A stretch of DNA of 8,489 nucleotides from Candidatus Margulisiibacteriota bacterium (GTDB lineage: Bacteria > Margulisbacteria > Termititenacia > Termititenacales > Termititenacaceae): NCBI GenBank assembly GCA_031279615.1, contig JAITIE010000081.1, forward strand, positions 1-8,489. The letters run 5' to 3'. The notes under the pieces are model-generated. The model was not told the origin of the DNA and did not search any database. It saw only the letters and a list, made by a program, of their open reading frames with translations. Made by a program: the position numbers and the translations under genes. This document shows, piece after piece, positions 6,381-8,489 of this stretch (positions are counted from its first letter, which is position 1; every line of letters starts with the position of its first letter).

Positions 6381-7441
6381 AAGTAAAATTAGCCCAGCGT
6401 TCCTATACCGTGCAGATCGGCGCGGGGCTGCTGGCTAAAAGCTGTCAGCTTTTGAGCGAATTGGACTTGCACGGCAAAGTTTTAATCGTCAGCAACAAAA
6501 AAGTTTTCGGCCTGTACGGCAGACAGCTGCAGGCTAATTTAGCAAAACATTACAGCGTGCACGTGTATCTAATCGGCGACGGCGAGAAATACAAATCTTT
6601 TGGCGCCTTGCAAAAAGTTTTGCGTTTTTTAATTCAAAATAAATTTGAGCGCAGTGACACTATCGCGGCGCTGGGCGGCGGTGTGGTCGGCGACCTGGCT
6701 GGTTTTGCGGCGGCCGTCTATCTGCGCGGGATAAATTTTGTACAGCTGCCCACTACCCTGCTCGCGCAGGTCGACTCCAGCGTCGGCGGCAAAACCGCCA
6801 TCAACGACCCGCTGGGCAAAAATCTGATCGGCACTTTTTATCAGCCGCGGCTGGTCATCGCTGACACCAAAACTTTGCAGTCCCTGCCCGCGCGGGAATT
6901 GCGCTGTGGGCTGGGCGAGATCGTCAAATACGGCCTGATCGCCGCGCCGCGCCTCTTGACCGCGCTGGGTCAAAAAGCAGATATTACCGCCGCTTTGCTC
7001 GCCCAATGCCATGCCAATCTGCTAGCGCAGTGCTGCCGCATCAAGGCCAAAATAGTCAGCGCTGACGAGCATGAAAATAATCTGCGCGCGATTTTGAATT
7101 TCGGCCACACCATCGGCCACGCTCTGGAAACAATTTCGCATTACCGCATCAGCCACGGTGAAGCCGTCGCTCTGGGCGCGCTCGGCGCGGCGCATATTTC
7201 CATAATGCGCGGCTACCTCCCCTGGCAAACCCTGGACAAACTGCAAAAACTTTTTCTCAAGCTGGGACTGCCCGCGCACAGCCGCCGCCGCCTCAACCCT
7301 GACCGGATTTACCGCATCATGCAGAGCGACAAAAAAGTCGCGGACAGCCGTCTGCGCATGGTTTTGCTCAAAGCTATAGGCAAACCGGTTGTCTGTCCGG
7401 TAGAATACGCGGAAATAGTCCGAGCTTTGGCGATTATTTAA
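6368..7441 (+). CDS. aroB: 3-dehydroquinate synthase
   Basis: The 357-residue enzyme converts DAHP to 3-dehydroquinate, the second shikimate step, using NAD and a divalent metal. Visible: GDGEKYKSF (70-78); the NAD-binding ALGGGVVGDLAGFAAA (101-116); PTTLLAQVDSSVGGKTAIN (128-146); and metal ligands E184 in GLGEIVKYG, H247 in NFGHTIGHALE and H263 in SHGEAVA. All are in place and length is normal. The start ATG lies inside the end of aroK, with GGAG (6359-6362) 5 nt upstream, so translation of the two genes is coupled. It is the second gene of the aro operon. Confidence 0.97.
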   Translation: MPAVEVKLAQRSYTVQIGAGLLAKSCQLLSELDLHGKVLIVSNKKVFGLYGRQLQANLAKHYSVHVYLIGDGEKYKSFGALQKVLRFLIQNKFERSDTIAALGGGVVGDLAGFAAAVYLRGINFVQLPTTLLAQVDSSVGGKTAINDPLGKNLIGTFYQPRLVIADTKTLQSLPARELRCGLGEIVKYGLIAAPRLLTALGQKADITAALLAQCHANLLAQCCRIKAKIVSADEHENNLRAILNFGHTIGHALETISHYRISHGEAVALGALGAAHISIMRGYLPWQTLDKLQKLFLKLGLPAHSRRRLNPDRIYRIMQSDKKVADSRLRMVLLKAIGKPVVCPVEYAEIVRALAII

Positions 7442-7444
7442 GAG

Positions 7445-7472
7445 CGGTCATTTCGGCTCCGCTCAATGACCG
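7445..7472 (+). other. Intergenic hairpin between aroB and aroQ
   Basis: A perfect 8-bp inverted repeat, CGGTCATT (7445-7452) and AATGACCG (7465-7472), encloses a 12-nt loop. An alternative stem pairs GAGCGG (7442-7447) with CCGCTC (7459-7464); the two exclude each other. No T-run follows, so a simple terminator is unlikely. The aroQ ribosome site (AAGGAG, 7487-7492) is free 15 nt downstream. A role in mRNA stability or processing is possible. Confidence 0.55.
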
Positions 7473-7498
7473 TCGTGGTGAACAATAAGGAGTAAACA

Positions 7499-7924
7499 AT
7501 GAAAATTTTGGTCATGCACGGGCCGAATCTCAATCTGCTGGGCAGCCGTGAGAAAAAAATTTACGGCCGGACTACGCTGGCGGCCATTAACAGCGAACTG
7601 GCGGCTATCGCCAAGAAAAATAAAATCGCCGTTGAATTTTTCCAGTCCAATATCGAAGGCGAGCTGGTCGGCAAAATTCAGGACAGCCGCGGAAAAATTG
7701 ACTATATCATTCTCAACGCGGGCGCTTATACGCATTACAGTATCGCGCTGCGGGACGCGATCAGCGGCGTCAAGGCCAAAGTCATCGAAGTGCATCTCTC
7801 CAATATTCACGCGCGGGAAAAATTCCGCCAGGAGTCCGTCATCGCGCCGGTCTGCCTCGGTCAAATCGCCGGTTTCGGCAAAGACTCTTACCGTCTGGCG
7901 CTGGAATATATTTTAGGACGATGA
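7499..7924 (+). CDS. aroQ: Type II 3-dehydroquinate dehydratase
   Basis: The 141-residue enzyme dehydrates 3-dehydroquinate to 3-dehydroshikimate, the third shikimate step; type II enzymes form dodecamers and act through an enolate. Visible: the N-terminal HGPNLNLLGSRE (7-18) with R17; the catalytic Tyr22 on the flexible lid; NAGAYTHYS (73-81) with N73 and H79; and EVHLSNIHARE (97-107) with catalytic H99 and R106. Length is normal. AAGGAG ends 6 nt before the ATG and fixes the start. The stop overlaps the next gene as ATGA, so the two are coupled. Confidence 0.97.
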   Translation: MKILVMHGPNLNLLGSREKKIYGRTTLAAINSELAAIAKKNKIAVEFFQSNIEGELVGKIQDSRGKIDYIILNAGAYTHYSIALRDAISGVKAKVIEVHLSNIHAREKFRQESVIAPVCLGQIAGFGKDSYRLALEYILGR

Positions 7925-8489
7925 ACCGCCTGCAGGCCATCCGGCAAGCGCAAAAAATCACGGACAGCGTTTTTGCGGAAATCCGCCAGTCTATCCGCGC
8001 GGGACTGACCGAAAAACAGGTGGCGGCCAAAATCCGCCGGCTGATCGTCCAGCGCGGCGGCGACCGGCGGCTGGCTTTCCCGCCAATCGTCTGCTCGGGC
8101 AAACGCACCGCGTTGTTTCACGGCCCGGCCTCTAAAAAGAAAATTCGGAAAAACGACATTGTTTATATCGACATGGGCGCGCGTTACCGCGGCTACTGCG
8201 CCGACCTCACGCGCACTTTTTTCTTAGGCCAGCCTGACCGCAAACTACAAAAAATTTACAAAATAGTTTTGGCCGCGCAGAAAAAACAGATCCGTCTGGT
8301 CAAAGCTGGCGCGCGCGTCGCGGACATCGACCAAAAAGGCCGCGCTTTCTTGAAAAAACACAGATTAGCAAAATATTTTACACACAGCACCGGCCACGGC
8401 GTGGGTTTAAAAATCCATCAGCGGCCGCGTATCTCCTATAAATCTAAAGAAACCTTAAAAGCCGGACAAGTCATCACCATCGAGCCGGG
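7921..8489 (+). CDS. M24-family metallopeptidase, Xaa-Pro peptidase-like, 3' end outside the window
   Basis: Translation from the ATG overlapping the aroQ stop gives 189 codons plus two bases before the window ends. It is a pita-bread-fold metallopeptidase: FPPIVCSG (53-60), LFHG with H67, first metal ligand D84 in YIDMGARYRGYCADLTRTF, second ligand D95, H159 in HSTGHGVGLKIHQRP, and E188 in TIEPG. The FPPIVCSG and DLTRTFFLG wording fits Xaa-Pro dipeptidase/aminopeptidase (PepQ/PepP) better than methionine aminopeptidase. Usual PepQ/PepP proteins carry an N-terminal creatinase domain of about 130 residues; here the catalytic domain starts almost at residue 1. The only ribosome-site-like sequence is AGGA 2 nt before the ATG, so translational coupling to aroQ is likely. 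aroQ followed by this peptidase and often efp is a known gene order. Confidence 0.9.
   Translation, partial: MNRLQAIRQAQKITDSVFAEIRQSIRAGLTEKQVAAKIRRLIVQRGGDRRLAFPPIVCSGKRTALFHGPASKKKIRKNDIVYIDMGARYRGYCADLTRTFFLGQPDRKLQKIYKIVLAAQKKQIRLVKAGARVADIDQKGRAFLKKHRLAKYFTHSTGHGVGLKIHQRPRISYKSKETLKAGQVITIEP

Overview
The window is bacterial chromosome: nine complete genes, one gene cut at each end, one gene fossil, and short regulatory gaps. Intact enolase and shikimate-pathway genes, ATG/GTG starts and sigma-70-like promoters support Bacteria. Nothing here fixes the lineage. The order aroQ followed by an M24 peptidase is familiar from Firmicutes and several other phyla. The ParA-CBM48 fusion and the tail-collar remnant make me think of an uncultured Elusimicrobia- or Margulisbacteria-like group, but that is a weak guess.

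Layout. (1) 1-339: the first 15 codons of a probable family-4 uracil-DNA glycosylase on the minus strand, then a gene-poor stretch holding the C-terminal remnant of a phage-tail-collar-like protein (minus, 108-260) and a possible promoter for the next gene. (2) 340-1410: an orphan ParA/Soj-type ATPase fused at its C terminus to a glycogen-binding-like CBM48/AMPK-beta domain. No parB follows. (3) 1494-3787: a metal-resistance operon with a CadC/SmtB-type ArsR repressor carrying two apparent metal sites, and a short Zn/Cd/Pb P1B-type ATPase. (4) 3839-5134: enolase, with its own promoter whose -10 box contains the stop codon of the ATPase gene. (5) 5203-5786: an AT-rich Phd/YefM-RelE/ParE toxin-antitoxin pair behind a palindromic operator. 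(6) 5859 to the end: aroK-aroB-aroQ-M24 peptidase, tightly packed (13-nt overlap, 57-nt gap with a hairpin, 4-nt overlap) and probably one transcript.

How they work together. AroK, AroB and AroQ catalyse steps 5, 2 and 3 of the shikimate pathway; enolase makes phosphoenolpyruvate, one of its two starting substrates. The repressor and the ATPase form a self-regulated metal-efflux unit. The toxin-antitoxin pair sits as a separate cassette between housekeeping blocks.

The two most interesting signals are the ParA-CBM48 fusion, which suggests a ParA-type positioning ATPase with a polysaccharide- or protein-binding tail, and a shared start architecture. Three genes (probable udg, arsR, aroK) have a -10 box exactly 6 nt before the ATG and no Shine-Dalgarno sequence, as expected for leaderless mRNAs, whereas the other genes mostly have clear Shine-Dalgarno sites. 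I did not find a clearly new multi-gene defence or mobile system.
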